Source of the DNA: Candidatus Poseidoniaceae archaeon
GTDB lineage: Archaea > Thermoplasmatota > Poseidoniia > Poseidoniales > Poseidoniaceae
Length of the DNA: 39,662 bases
NCBI GenBank assembly: GCA_028356125.1
Contig: JAOMTZ010000018.1
Span: 1 to 39,662 of the forward strand
Direction: 5' to 3'
Shown here in pieces: positions 24,386-33,016 of the stretch. The position numbers and the translations under genes were made by a program. The notes below the pieces were generated by a model. The model saw nothing but the letters and a program-made list of their open reading frames with translations. It searched no databases and was not told the origin of the DNA. Each line of letters starts with the position of its first letter. The first letter of the stretch is position 1.

Positions 24386-26277
24386 TGGCACACGTCAGTG
24401 ACCTCATCGCAACCGATATTGAATCATATCTTGCTGCTCATGAGCAGAAAGAGTTGTTGAGGTTCATTACATGTGGTTCAGTTGATGATGGCAAATCAAC
24501 ATTAATCGGAAGGATGTTGTATGAATCACATATGCTATTTGATGACCATTTGGCTGCTCTTGAAGCGGATTCCAAGAGGGTTGGAACACAGGAAGGAGAA
24601 ATTGATTTCGCACTTCTAGTAGATGGATTAGCTGCTGAAAGAGAGCAAGGAATTACTATTGATGTTGCATACCGATTCTTTTCCACAGAGAAGAGGAAAT
24701 ACATTGTCGCTGACACTCCTGGCCACGAAGAGTACACTCGTAATATGGCTACAGGCGCATCAACTGCGGATGTTGCAATCATATTGATAGATGCCAGCCA
24801 AGGAGTGCTAACACAGACTCGCAGGCATTCTTTTATCGTGTCGATGGTAGGTGTGAAAAGAATAATTCTTGCTGTTAACAAATTAGATTTAGTGGATTAC
24901 TCAGAGGAAGTTTTCAATTCCATAGTTTCTGATTATCACAAATTTGCAGATGAGGCTTTACAGTTGGATGAGATTACTGCAATCCCAATCTCTGCATTGA
25001 AAGGTGACAATATCGTAGGAGCTAGTGAAAATACTCCTTGGTATGAAGGCCAGTCTGTAATGGAGTATCTGGAAAGTGTAGAAGTTTCTTCTACCTCACA
25101 ATCACGTTCTTTCCGCATGCCTGTTCAATGGGTAAACCGCCCAAACCGGGAATTCAGAGGGTTCGCAGGTCTTATTGGAAGCGGGATAGTTTCACCTGGT
25201 GATAAAATCAGAGTATTACCTAGTGGAACGGAATCTGTGGTCGAGCGGATTGTTACTTGGGAAGGGGATCTTGAAATTGCAGGGGCTGGCCGTTCAGTAA
25301 CACTAACACTTGCAGATGAAATCGATATCTCGCGTGGAGACATAATTACTGCTGCCGATAGTCCATGTAGTAGTGCTGACCAATTCCAAGCACGAATACT
25401 TTGGATGGATGAGGCTGCTATGATGCCAGGGCGTCAATATCTTCTCAAGTCTAGCACTCAAACCACTTCCATGACTTTGGGTCGACTTAAACACCGTATT
25501 GATGTTAATACATTAGAGGAATTACCTGCTAAAGTCCTTGACATGAACGAAATCGGAGTTTGTAATATCTCTTTGTCCAACAGAATTGCATTCGACTCAT
25601 ATGATGAAGATCCTACAATGGGCGGCTTCATTATCGTTGATAGAATGACCAACAACACAGTTGGCATGGGTTTGATTGACTTTGCTTTACGCCGAGCCGA
25701 GAATATCCATTGGCAATCAATGGATGTTACTAAGCAAAGCCGTGCTGAGCAAAAGAGTCAGAAGCCTCGATTGATCTGGTTCACGGGTCTGTCGGGTTCT
25801 GGTAAATCTTCTATTGCAAACATCTTGGAAAAGAAGTTACAAGCGATGGGCAGGCATACTATTTCTCTAGATGGTGACAATGTAAGGCATGGGCTGAATC
25901 GTGATTTAGGATTCACAAAAGCAGACCGTGTTGAAAACGTACGTAGAGTTGGAGAGACCTCGAAACTAATGGTAGAAGCAGGTCTAATTTGTATCACATC
26001 ATTCATTTCACCATTTGAATCTGAGAGAATGATGGTCCGTAATCTGATGGAAAATGATGAGTTCGTAGAAGTCTTTGTAGATACTCCACTAGAAGTATGT
26101 GAGCAGAGAGATGTCAAGGGACTTTATGCTAAAGCAAGAGCCGGAGACCTACCAAACTTCACTGGAATCTCTAGTCCGTATGAAGGACCAGTTAATCCAG
26201 AGATAAGAATCGATACAACTCAAGTTAGTGCTGAAAAAGCAGCAGACCTAATCATAGATTACCTGAGCAAAGCCTGA
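24385..26277 (+). CDS. cysNC: CysNC: sulfate adenylyltransferase large subunit fused to APS kinase
   Basis: The protein has 630 aa. The N-terminal CysN GTPase has GSVDDGKST (31-39), DTPGHEEY (110-117) and NKLD (165-168), followed by EF-Tu-like beta-barrel domains. The C-terminal third, from about residue 455, is APS kinase (CysC). It has P-loop GLSGSGKSS, LDGDNVRHGLN, FTKADRVENVRRVGE and a catalytic-core ISPFESER. The GTPase drives APS synthesis by CysD, and the kinase converts APS to PAPS. The fusion is intact with both P-loops present. The fused CysNC is common in bacteria and less expected in archaea, so lateral acquisition is possible. The last 19 bp overlap the opposing glycosyltransferase gene. 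Confidence 0.95.
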   Translation: MAHVSDLIATDIESYLAAHEQKELLRFITCGSVDDGKSTLIGRMLYESHMLFDDHLAALEADSKRVGTQEGEIDFALLVDGLAAEREQGITIDVAYRFFSTEKRKYIVADTPGHEEYTRNMATGASTADVAIILIDASQGVLTQTRRHSFIVSMVGVKRIILAVNKLDLVDYSEEVFNSIVSDYHKFADEALQLDEITAIPISALKGDNIVGASENTPWYEGQSVMEYLESVEVSSTSQSRSFRMPVQWVNRPNREFRGFAGLIGSGIVSPGDKIRVLPSGTESVVERIVTWEGDLEIAGAGRSVTLTLADEIDISRGDIITAADSPCSSADQFQARILWMDEAAMMPGRQYLLKSSTQTTSMTLGRLKHRIDVNTLEELPAKVLDMNEIGVCNISLSNRIAFDSYDEDPTMGGFIIVDRMTNNTVGMGLIDFALRRAENIHWQSMDVTKQSRAEQKSQKPRLIWFTGLSGSGKSSIANILEKKLQAMGRHTISLDGDNVRHGLNRDLGFTKADRVENVRRVGETSKLMVEAGLICITSFISPFESERMMVRNLMENDEFVEVFVDTPLEVCEQRDVKGLYAKARAGDLPNFTGISSPYEGPVNPEIRIDTTQVSAEKAADLIIDYLSKA

Positions 26278-27299
26278 ATTCGCTTTGCAACTTCATCCCA
26301 CTGAAGGGAATCACGCAATTCAACCATCGATTTGCGAGATGAATCAAGATCATCTTGACTGATTTTAGAAACGCTGGCTACTATGTCATCTACTGTTCCA
26401 CCACGCATTCTGATAGCCCCAGTTACATCATCAAAGATAGGAATTGGTGTCACAGCAAGAGGTACACCTGCAGCAACTCCCATTCTAACAGCGCCTGATG
26501 CAGATTCTTTGGTATTCTGATAAGGGAATACTAGAAGTTCACACTTAGCGAGACTTGCGATAACAACATCATCATCCAAGAAATCAGTAACTAGTTTTAC
26601 TCTTCCAGTGAGGCCTTTCTTCTCAATTAGTGAATTAATTTTGGCCTCCATTTTACCACTACGTTCTATGGTTGCGCAAAGTAGTAACAACTCATCCCAT
26701 CCAGGCAGTCTTTCGAATGCTTCAACCAATTCAAGTTGGCCTTTGTGTTTTAGTAAGAATCCAAATGAGCCCATGACTCTACCTTTTACGGGTAATGATT
26801 CAGCAGAATCTGATGGCGGAGGGTAGATGCCATGCGGAATCATCACAACATTGTCTTCAATTCCTAATGCTTTCAGGATTTCAACATCTGAATTAGAGTG
26901 CACCATGACTGTTGAGCAAGTCTTCAAACCTTCAACAGCTCTCTCAATTCTTTTACTCGGAAATACAAGTGAGCGGTCTCTAGTATTGTGCATTGTGATG
27001 AATACCTTGACATCCATTTCTGACAATTTCAATAACAATTCATTGAGATAAGAAAATCTTAACAATCCAGGTTGGTGTTGAATAACAACTGTATCAATTC
27101 CCTTTCCAGCAATTTGAGCAATGATGCCTCCAAAGAAGTTTGAATCTCTTTTCCAACAAGGAATTGCGCCTCCAACTTCGCCTTCACCGCTTTGGCACAT
27201 TACGACGACATCATCCATTTGCTCTATTAAAAAGCGAGAATAAGTGGCTATGCCACACCTGATTCCCCAAGTGCTAATCCAACCCAACATGATGCTCAC
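26259..27299 (-). CDS. GT4-type glycosyltransferase
   Basis: The protein has 346 aa with a GT-B fold of the GT4 type. The N-terminus has STWGIRCGIATYSR, a familiar acceptor-side opening. The middle has VMIPHGIYP and GSFGFLLKHKG, the nucleotide-sugar-domain start. The C-terminal LLVFPYQNTKESASGAVRMGVAAGVPLAV contains the ESxSGAxRxxxAxG donor-binding motif. It probably adds a sugar to a surface glycan, lipid or glycoprotein; donor and acceptor cannot be read from sequence. The start is a GTG overlapping the upstream stop as GTGA; an ATG three codons later is an alternative. It shares an operon with TBP and the sulfotransferase-like gene, and opposes cysNC with a 19-bp overlap. Confidence 0.83.
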   Translation of the reverse strand: MSIMLGWISTWGIRCGIATYSRFLIEQMDDVVVMCQSGEGEVGGAIPCWKRDSNFFGGIIAQIAGKGIDTVVIQHQPGLLRFSYLNELLLKLSEMDVKVFITMHNTRDRSLVFPSKRIERAVEGLKTCSTVMVHSNSDVEILKALGIEDNVVMIPHGIYPPPSDSAESLPVKGRVMGSFGFLLKHKGQLELVEAFERLPGWDELLLLCATIERSGKMEAKINSLIEKKGLTGRVKLVTDFLDDDVVIASLAKCELLVFPYQNTKESASGAVRMGVAAGVPLAVTPIPIFDDVTGAIRMRGGTVDDIVASVSKISQDDLDSSRKSMVELRDSLQWDEVAKRIQALLR

Positions 27300-27877
27300 T
27301 CCTTGAAATCAAAATCAGCGTAAATATCCAATACCACTTTGACATCTTTTGAACGAGGTGAATATTTCTTTTTTCTTTCACGAAGCGAGAAGCCGCTCAT
27401 ATCTACTTCGACACCTATTGATTCGAATGCTAGTATTGCTTCTTCGTTAGTGTATGGGTAGCGTAAGAAAGCAACTTTGTCGAGATTGTTTTCTTTCGCA
27501 TTACGGAAACTCTCTAAGAACATTGAGAACCCAACTGGGTCATCTGGGAAAGATTGTAAGAACCTAGATAGAGGAATCTCTGGTGCATTTATTCCCATGC
27601 ACATTTTTGCAGCGTTTGCAGTGAGAAACTTTCTCCTGTCCATTGAACGAATTGCATCCAAGTAATCTCCATGGATTACTAACACTGGTTTTCCGATACT
27701 AGTGCCAGGGTGTTGCTTATGACAAATCAACCCGTAATTGTCAGGTCTTGTTCGCAAGCCTTGGCTCTGCATATGGTCGCATAGAGCATTAGAAGCTACG
27801 CCACCATGAGAAACAACCCAGACATCGATGCTATCAGCATCGACATCACTAGGGCCTAAAGGCTGCATTGCAATCAC
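27296..27877 (-). CDS. Small sulfotransferase-like protein of uncertain function
   Basis: The protein has 193 aa. The opening IDVWVVSHGGVASNALCDHM has the beta-strand-loop-helix layout of the 5'-phosphosulfate-binding loop of sulfotransferases, where the usual form is SxxxSGTxW. Further features are LVIHGDYLDAIRSMDRR, a segment common in short sulfotransferase-like proteins, and a later VAFLRYPYTN. The Lys or Arg expected in the canonical PSB loop is not evident, so activity is uncertain. The neighbours are a glycosyltransferase on one side and, opposite, the PAPS-making cysDNC operon. This fits a role in glycan sulfation (inference). The frame starts with GTG overlapping the TBP stop (GTGA); an ATG three codons later (27868) is an alternative. 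It could instead be an uncharacterised glycan-biosynthesis accessory protein. Confidence 0.42.
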   Translation of the reverse strand: MIAMQPLGPSDVDADSIDVWVVSHGGVASNALCDHMQSQGLRTRPDNYGLICHKQHPGTSIGKPVLVIHGDYLDAIRSMDRRKFLTANAAKMCMGINAPEIPLSRFLQSFPDDPVGFSMFLESFRNAKENNLDKVAFLRYPYTNEEAILAFESIGVEVDMSGFSLRERKKKYSPRSKDVKVVLDIYADFDFKE

Positions 27878-28503
27878 AGCAAGTCCGCTAGTTCATCTTG
27901 GATAATCTGAACAGCCTCAAGGATCTCATCCTTGTGGCGAGCACCGGTGATTACCATCTTACCAGATCCGAAAATCAGGCAGACTACCTTAGGATAGTCA
28001 AGTCGGTAGATTAGTCCAGGGAACTGCTCTGGCTCGTACTCGACCTTATCGAAAGGCAAGTGGAAAGTTAGGTTGTTCAGGTTCAACTTACGTGGTAGTC
28101 CAGCAAGTGGGTCGCCTTTCTTCAATTCTTGAGTATCCATTCTCTGGGTACCTTCGTAATCTTCAGGGTAGTGTAGAGCATATGTTGCAACCATATTCTG
28201 TACTTCAATTTCAACGTCTTTTAGGTCCCAAGTTGTGATTCCTGCTGAGCGTAGATCGTTGATCATGCGCTCGATACCTGTGTGGATGTTATCCTCATCC
28301 TTTCCACCAGTGCATACTGCACGTCCGGAGCGGAACATAAGAATTGCAAGTTTAGGGTCAGCGACACGGTATACGACACCAGGGAATTGTTCTGGTTCAT
28401 ATTCACAATTCAATTGAATTGCGATATCTGGAAGATCAAGTTCTTCCGCTACTCGAGTGCTGGCAACGACATTTACTACAGTCAAACGGTCCTCATCGTT
28501 CAT
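27874..28503 (-). CDS. tbp: TATA-binding protein (TBP) with an inter-repeat insertion
   Basis: The protein has 209 aa. Two direct repeats each contain EYEPEQFPG (34-42 and 155-163) followed by a VxYR or IYR strand and a GSG/RSG-K/R-xVxTG segment. These are the saddle halves that bind the TATA box with TFB. From VNVVAS or VQNMVA to the EYEPEQFPG is 24 residues in repeat 1 but 54 in repeat 2. An extra block of about 30 residues (roughly 110-140, rich in charged residues and containing YPEDYEGTQRMD) has entered the second half. Typical archaeal TBPs are about 180-190 aa. The gene has a strong-looking TATA box for leaderless transcription. It overlaps the next gene by a GTGA, so TBP appears cotranscribed with two glycan-type genes. 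Confidence 0.95.
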   Translation of the reverse strand: MNDEDRLTVVNVVASTRVAEELDLPDIAIQLNCEYEPEQFPGVVYRVADPKLAILMFRSGRAVCTGGKDEDNIHTGIERMINDLRSAGITTWDLKDVEIEVQNMVATYALHYPEDYEGTQRMDTQELKKGDPLAGLPRKLNLNNLTFHLPFDKVEYEPEQFPGLIYRLDYPKVVCLIFGSGKMVITGARHKDEILEAVQIIQDELADLL

Positions 28504-28525
28504 GATTGGGCCGATTATAAACCCC

Positions 28526-28533
28526 TATTTAAA
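28526..28533 (-). promoter_or_regulatory. TATA box of the tbp gene
   Basis: The minus strand reads TTTAAATA, centred about 27 nt before the TBP ATG at 28503. This gives a leaderless start. It sits in the 39-bp gap after mevalonate kinase. TBP may thus bind its own promoter, allowing autoregulation (inference). Confidence 0.65.
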
Positions 28534-28542
28534 GAGAGGTAC

Positions 28543-29640
28543 TTATTCAAATGGATTCCAAAGAGGAGAATTGTCATCAGATTCGACAATTAATCCGTGT
28601 GCTGCAATCTTGCTAATCAGTGTTCTACCGCCTGCTAACTCGATAGCCTCACTGGTTTCCTTGGGATTGCGGGTGAGCGCAATCATACAACCGCCGCCGC
28701 CGGCTCCAGTCAGTTTGACTCCTAGAGACGAAGGTGCTGCTGCTGAGATCAGTGATTCAAGTTCTGGACATGATACTCCTATACTTCTGAGGAGTAGATG
28801 GTTTTCACTCATCGCTCTACCAACACCTTCCATATTACCTTCTTTTAGTGCGGCAATACCTCTTCGTGAAATTATTCCTATCGTCTCAATTTCTCGCATT
28901 CGCCCAGGTTGATTTTCTAGCAATCTAGCAACCTTAGCAACTTGCTCAGAAGTTGGCGCATGTATTCCTGTATTTCCAATAACGAGCCAAACATCATCGA
29001 TTTCTTCAGGCAAATCTACAGCGTGAACTTCCCATGAAACATCATTCAAGGTTCTAGAATAAAGCCAATTCAAGTCAGTTTCAACATTATCTGATAGAAC
29101 GATACATCCGCCATGCGAGCAGGTGCTAGAGTCTAGAGGTGAGGCACGACCACCTTGAGCAGATGCTTCTACAGCATGGCTCAAGATTGCACATTCATCA
29201 ACATCAACAGAATCCTTGCCAGTCTGCACAGAATCTCCCTGTTCGACATCCCAAGGGCCAGTGTATACTGCATTAGGCCTAGCTGCAGTCCAACCTTCGG
29301 CCCAATCATCATCCTTTATTTGGCGACCTCTTGCACATCTGAGTGCAGCACTAGCAGCTACTGATAGAGCAGCAGAAGATCCTAGACCACTCGCTGGAGG
29401 TATGTCTCCATTTACCTTAATCGATAGAGATGGGCCGTCTGCCCACAATCGTTGTTTTAGTGATTCAACGTGAGGGTGACGTTCTGGACTAAATCGCATT
29501 CCATCTATTCTCCAGACATCGCTAATCTCGAGGCTTACGGTCATTCTTTGGTCGATTGCAACCGCTACTGCTGGGTGGCCGTAAACCACAGCATGTTCTC
29601 CAAAGAGAATACACTTTCCCGGAGCACTGGCCTGCACCAT
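28543..29640 (-). CDS. mvk: Mevalonate kinase (GHMP kinase family)
   Basis: The protein has 365 aa from the ATG at 29640, giving the family opening APGKCILFGEHAVVYG. An upstream in-frame extension to 29715 would overlap the divergent gene and lacks family sequence. Other GHMP motifs are the ATP loop PPASGLGSSAALSVA, the region ASPLDSSTCSHGG, whose Asp is the likely catalytic base, and the C-terminal KLTGAGGGGCMIAL. Mevalonate kinase phosphorylates mevalonate in the pathway to isoprenoid ether lipids, quinones and carotenoids. The protein is longer than many archaeal homologues. Extra length lies before the catalytic Asp (an acidic stretch with DSVDVDECAIL). It is divergent from the EtfD-like gene across 66 bp with no clear TATA element. 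Confidence 0.9.
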   Translation of the reverse strand: MVQASAPGKCILFGEHAVVYGHPAVAVAIDQRMTVSLEISDVWRIDGMRFSPERHPHVESLKQRLWADGPSLSIKVNGDIPPASGLGSSAALSVAASAALRCARGRQIKDDDWAEGWTAARPNAVYTGPWDVEQGDSVQTGKDSVDVDECAILSHAVEASAQGGRASPLDSSTCSHGGCIVLSDNVETDLNWLYSRTLNDVSWEVHAVDLPEEIDDVWLVIGNTGIHAPTSEQVAKVARLLENQPGRMREIETIGIISRRGIAALKEGNMEGVGRAMSENHLLLRSIGVSCPELESLISAAAPSSLGVKLTGAGGGGCMIALTRNPKETSEAIELAGGRTLISKIAAHGLIVESDDNSPLWNPFE

Positions 29641-29706
29641 GTTGAGCGGTTGCGGCAGTGGTACTTGTCCGTTGGGTTGAAGGAGTGAGTCCTCTTCGAA
29701 TACCTG

Positions 29707-31731
29707 ATGCAACATCCACTTGATGTCACCTATGCCGGAATTTCGGGATGGTATATACTTCTAGTACTGGGACTTGTGTCTGTAGGATTTTTCATATTCC
29801 AAGTCCAAAAAGCGACCCGCTTAGTCCTCTTGGGTGCTAAGGACAATCGCTTCGATTCATGGGGCGCTCGCCTCAAAGAAACCGCTAGTGTTTGGTTAGG
29901 GCAACGTAAGGTGCTTGAAGACCCAATAGCAGGCGGTATGCACGTTCTGATGTTTTGGGGCTTCCTCATGCTGTCAACCGATATGTTTGACCTAGCAAGC
30001 GGAAACAGATTCAGTGAGCATCTTCTTCCAGATATACTAAATCCCATCTGGAACGGAATGGTCGAACTAGGTTATACAAGCGCTCTAATCGGCTGTTTCC
30101 TAGCATTGAATCGTAGAGTACTGTTTACTCCTGAGAAGTTGAAAGGTAAGAGTCAACTCGAAGGAAATGTAATTCTTCTACTCATCATGACAATCTGTAC
30201 TACTGCATTCGTAGTCGAAGCAGGAGAAGGTCCAGACCCTACCTACGAAATGATCGGCGCATGGGTCGAAAGTACATTTGAAATCACTCAAAGTACCGTG
30301 AATCTGGCTTACTGGGCGCACATGCTAGCAATCTGTGTATTCCTATTCCTAATTCCAGTCTCTAAGCACATGCACTTAGTTATGGCATTACCAAATGTGT
30401 TCTTCTTTGATACACAGGCAACAGGTAAAATGCGCCCATTACAAGTCGATGAAAATGGAACTGCGGTTTCATTGGATGAATTAGACTTGGAGACCTTCGG
30501 TGCTTCACAGTACACTCAACTGTCTTGGAGGAGTTTAATCGATGGGTGGGCTTGCACTTCTTGTGCTAGGTGCCAGGATGTCTGTCCTGCATATGCATCT
30601 GGAAAAGATCTGAATCCAATGCAAATAATTCACGATGTTCGTGGTTATGCAAACGAACACTCGGAACTTCTTCTGAAAGGTGAAGTGCCAGAAGAGGATA
30701 TCATCTCTAGGTTCGGAGAATCAGCAATTTGGGCTTGCACTACATGCAATGCTTGTGTTGATGTCTGCCCGGTAAACATTGAGCATGTTCCAAAGTTGAC
30801 CGATGCTCGCCGCCACTTAATGATGGAGAGAATGGAGTTTGATGAAGCTGTAGAAGACACAGTAATGCCTCTGATGGCCACAATCGAAAACCTTGAGAAT
30901 GATTCAAACCCTTACGGAATACCAATGCATGAGCGTGGAGACTGGGCTGCTGACCTTGATGTCAAGGTTGCAGAACCTGCGGAATACATCTACTTCGCTG
31001 GTTGTGCTGCTTCATTCGATGAGCGTAACAAGAAGGTTGCTCGTGACACGATTTCAATTATGAAAGAGGCAGGACTAGATGTCGGTATCCTAGGTATGCA
31101 AGAAGGATGTACTGGAGATGCGGCTCGACGTGCAGGTAACGAATACTTGTTCCAGATGCTCGCAGAAACAAACCTTGCAACCTTCGAGGAAATTGGCGTA
31201 AAGAAGATTGTAGCATCATGCCCACACTGTTTCCATACCCTTGGAACAGAGTACAAGGACTTCGGAGGACAAGACATCGAAGTTATGCATCATTCGCAAC
31301 TAATCAACCACTTACAAGGTGAAGGAAAATTACCTGCACCTGCTCATGATGGAAATGTGACTTATCACGATCCGTGTTACCTAGGGCGCATAGGTGGAGA
31401 ATTGGAAGCCCCTAGAGCCGCTATTGGTGGAGTGGATATAGAGACCGAAAACCATGGTAGAGGTTCATTCTGCTGTGGTGCAGGTGGTGCTCAAATGTGG
31501 ATGGAAGAGCACGTGGATGACGATCATGACCGTGTCAATATCATCCGTGCTAAGGAACTTGCAGAGACTGGTGCAGACACTGTTGCAGTAGGGTGTCCTT
31601 TCTGTTCTACTATGGTTACAGATGGCTTATCAAGTATTGATTCAAAGATGGAAGTCAAAGATATCGCTGAAATCGTTTGGGAGCAAATCAAGGCAAATGA
31701 TGCCAAGATTCAATCTGCTAAAGCAGAATAA
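29707..31731 (+). CDS. EtfD-like membrane Fe-S oxidoreductase (NarI-like TM domain, two 4Fe-4S, two CCG domains)
   Basis: The protein has 674 aa. Residues 1-240 have about five TM helices with His79, His205 and others placed to bind b-type heme. Two 4Fe-4S clusters follow: CTSCARCQDVCP (283-294) and CTTCNACVDVCP (344-355). The first CCG-type domain has YFAGCAAS and EGCTGDAARRAGNEYLFQ. The second has CPHCFHTLG, YHDPCYLGR and SFCCGAGG, the HdrD/GlpC-type cluster ligands. This order matches the actinobacterial EtfD type, which passes electrons from electron-transfer flavoprotein (fatty acid oxidation) to menaquinone. HdrDE-like and GlpC relatives are alternatives, but the N-terminal membrane domain favours EtfD. 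No etfAB lies in the window. It converges with the next gene across 17 bp. Confidence 0.82.
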   Translation: MQHPLDVTYAGISGWYILLVLGLVSVGFFIFQVQKATRLVLLGAKDNRFDSWGARLKETASVWLGQRKVLEDPIAGGMHVLMFWGFLMLSTDMFDLASGNRFSEHLLPDILNPIWNGMVELGYTSALIGCFLALNRRVLFTPEKLKGKSQLEGNVILLLIMTICTTAFVVEAGEGPDPTYEMIGAWVESTFEITQSTVNLAYWAHMLAICVFLFLIPVSKHMHLVMALPNVFFFDTQATGKMRPLQVDENGTAVSLDELDLETFGASQYTQLSWRSLIDGWACTSCARCQDVCPAYASGKDLNPMQIIHDVRGYANEHSELLLKGEVPEEDIISRFGESAIWACTTCNACVDVCPVNIEHVPKLTDARRHLMMERMEFDEAVEDTVMPLMATIENLENDSNPYGIPMHERGDWAADLDVKVAEPAEYIYFAGCAASFDERNKKVARDTISIMKEAGLDVGILGMQEGCTGDAARRAGNEYLFQMLAETNLATFEEIGVKKIVASCPHCFHTLGTEYKDFGGQDIEVMHHSQLINHLQGEGKLPAPAHDGNVTYHDPCYLGRIGGELEAPRAAIGGVDIETENHGRGSFCCGAGGAQMWMEEHVDDDHDRVNIIRAKELAETGADTVAVGCPFCSTMVTDGLSSIDSKMEVKDIAEIVWEQIKANDAKIQSAKAE

Positions 31732-31748
31732 GAGTGAACTGGTTAATT

Positions 31749-32948
31749 CTAATTAACATCGGCGTAAGCAGATATTTGCGATATTACCTTACTGTCCTCT
31801 TCACCTACACCAACCTTGGTTATTGTGACGTCCACTGTGCATCCCCCATTACTTCCATCACATAGGTTTGTGTTGTTACCTTCACCGATAGTGATCTCTT
31901 CAGATACTTCCCAGTACTTGTCATCGTCTATTGTGTACGTGCAATATGCATCTGCATCTGCCCAATCTGCCTCTTCACAATGGTAGGATGCTCCATCGTT
32001 TACAACAATACTAACGGATACTAGAGCCCAGTTAAGGCCGTCACCAGAAGTCATCATGATGTGTACTAGTGCATCTCCACCAGAATCAGACATGTCTCCT
32101 GCTGCATCTCTATCACTGAATGCGAAGGTATCTAGGCTACCACCAGATGAAGTTTCTGCTAAATTATTCGTGTCAGAGCAAGATGGGGCATCATCGTCGT
32201 CCATAATTTCTTCAGCGATGTTCTCCCAATCTTCTAACCAACTTTCCATTTCTGAATCATCGTCATCGAGATATCCAGAGGGGTTACTAATGTCACCGAC
32301 AAGTATGTTGCACTCCCCATCTACCTTCATAACTATGCCACGTTCCAAGGGGTATACTTTGATGCATTCTTCACCTTCGCCATCCATGTCAATACATATT
32401 TTGTAGTAATCACCTTTATCTTCAGAGGAATATTCATCAGGATCCATATCGGCTACACATATCCCTCCTGATTTTTTGAATTCTTCTTCCAAAAAGCCAT
32501 CGTACTCATCACAACCGCCTTCGTATAATGGGAATGCGAATGATAATCCATCTTCTTCGAAGATATATCCAAAGCCCATCTCTGACCAGTACACTTCGCC
32601 ATAGAAATCAGGTTCTGTAAGATAATCGTAAAGGAAATATCCGCCAGTGCCTGCTCCTCCTAGGACCAATACTGAAACAACTGCAATAGTAGACATTGAC
32701 ATTCCTCCACCTGCTGCAGCGGCTCCGCCTGCTGCCACACCACCAGCGGCCATACCGCCAGCAGGAGCTCCAAATCCTCCAGCAACCATTCCTCCCATCT
32801 CCATACTTCCAGGAGGTGGAGGGGTCATCATTGCCATTCCTTGGGCAGAGCCATCGAAATTAGGGTAGTATTGTTGAGTAAAGTGTGTTGCATCTGCGCT
32901 ACTGTAACCTTGTTGCATCAAATCTGCGTAGTATTGGTTAGGGTCCAT
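31749..32948 (-). CDS. Membrane-anchored exported protein with Gly/Ala-rich linker and pilin/archaellin-like outer domain
   Basis: The protein has 399 aa from the ATG at 32948 (an in-frame TTG six codons earlier is less likely). The cytosolic N-terminus begins MDPNQYYADLMQQGYSSADA and contains QQYYPNF, a Tyr-rich motif. A Pro, Met, Gly and Ala-rich linker runs to about residue 82. A single TM helix (STIAVVSVLVLGGAGTGGYF) places the C-terminus outside. The outer part is strongly acidic (DDDDSE and DDDDAPS stretches) with several Cys pairs. Its last 130 residues (FSDRDAAGDMSDSGGDALVHIMMTSGDGLNWALVSV) resemble the beta domain of archaeal pilin/archaellin-like surface proteins (inference). The motif suggests anchoring or sorting through the cytosolic side. 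An AT-rich palindrome lies upstream and may hold its promoter. Confidence 0.6.
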   Translation of the reverse strand: MDPNQYYADLMQQGYSSADATHFTQQYYPNFDGSAQGMAMMTPPPPGSMEMGGMVAGGFGAPAGGMAAGGVAAGGAAAAGGGMSMSTIAVVSVLVLGGAGTGGYFLYDYLTEPDFYGEVYWSEMGFGYIFEEDGLSFAFPLYEGGCDEYDGFLEEEFKKSGGICVADMDPDEYSSEDKGDYYKICIDMDGEGEECIKVYPLERGIVMKVDGECNILVGDISNPSGYLDDDDSEMESWLEDWENIAEEIMDDDDAPSCSDTNNLAETSSGGSLDTFAFSDRDAAGDMSDSGGDALVHIMMTSGDGLNWALVSVSIVVNDGASYHCEEADWADADAYCTYTIDDDKYWEVSEEITIGEGNNTNLCDGSNGGCTVDVTITKVGVGEEDSKVISQISAYADVN

Positions 32949-32993
32949 GGTTGCCGTATTATTCAATCTGACTTAGCCTTTGGGTAGGAATTT

Positions 32994-33012
32994 AATTTAT
33001 TTGAAATAAATT
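32994..33012. promoter_or_regulatory. 19-bp AT-only palindrome between the amidotransferase and pilin-like genes
   Basis: AATTTATTT and AAATAAATT flank one G. The site begins 4 bp after the glutamine amidotransferase stop. It could form a weak terminator hairpin for that gene. It also supplies a TATA-like element for the pilin-like gene, giving a leader of about 20 nt before the ATG at 32948. Confidence 0.5.
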
Positions 33013-33016
33013 TACT

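Noticed and set aside
24438-24881. A 147-codon frame opposite cysNC
   Set aside because: It runs antisense to the highly conserved GTPase domain and shows no domain of its own.
28457-28912. A 151-codon plus-strand frame across the tbp promoter and mevalonate kinase 3' end
   Set aside because: It overlaps two well-supported genes and the tbp TATA box. No motif is visible.
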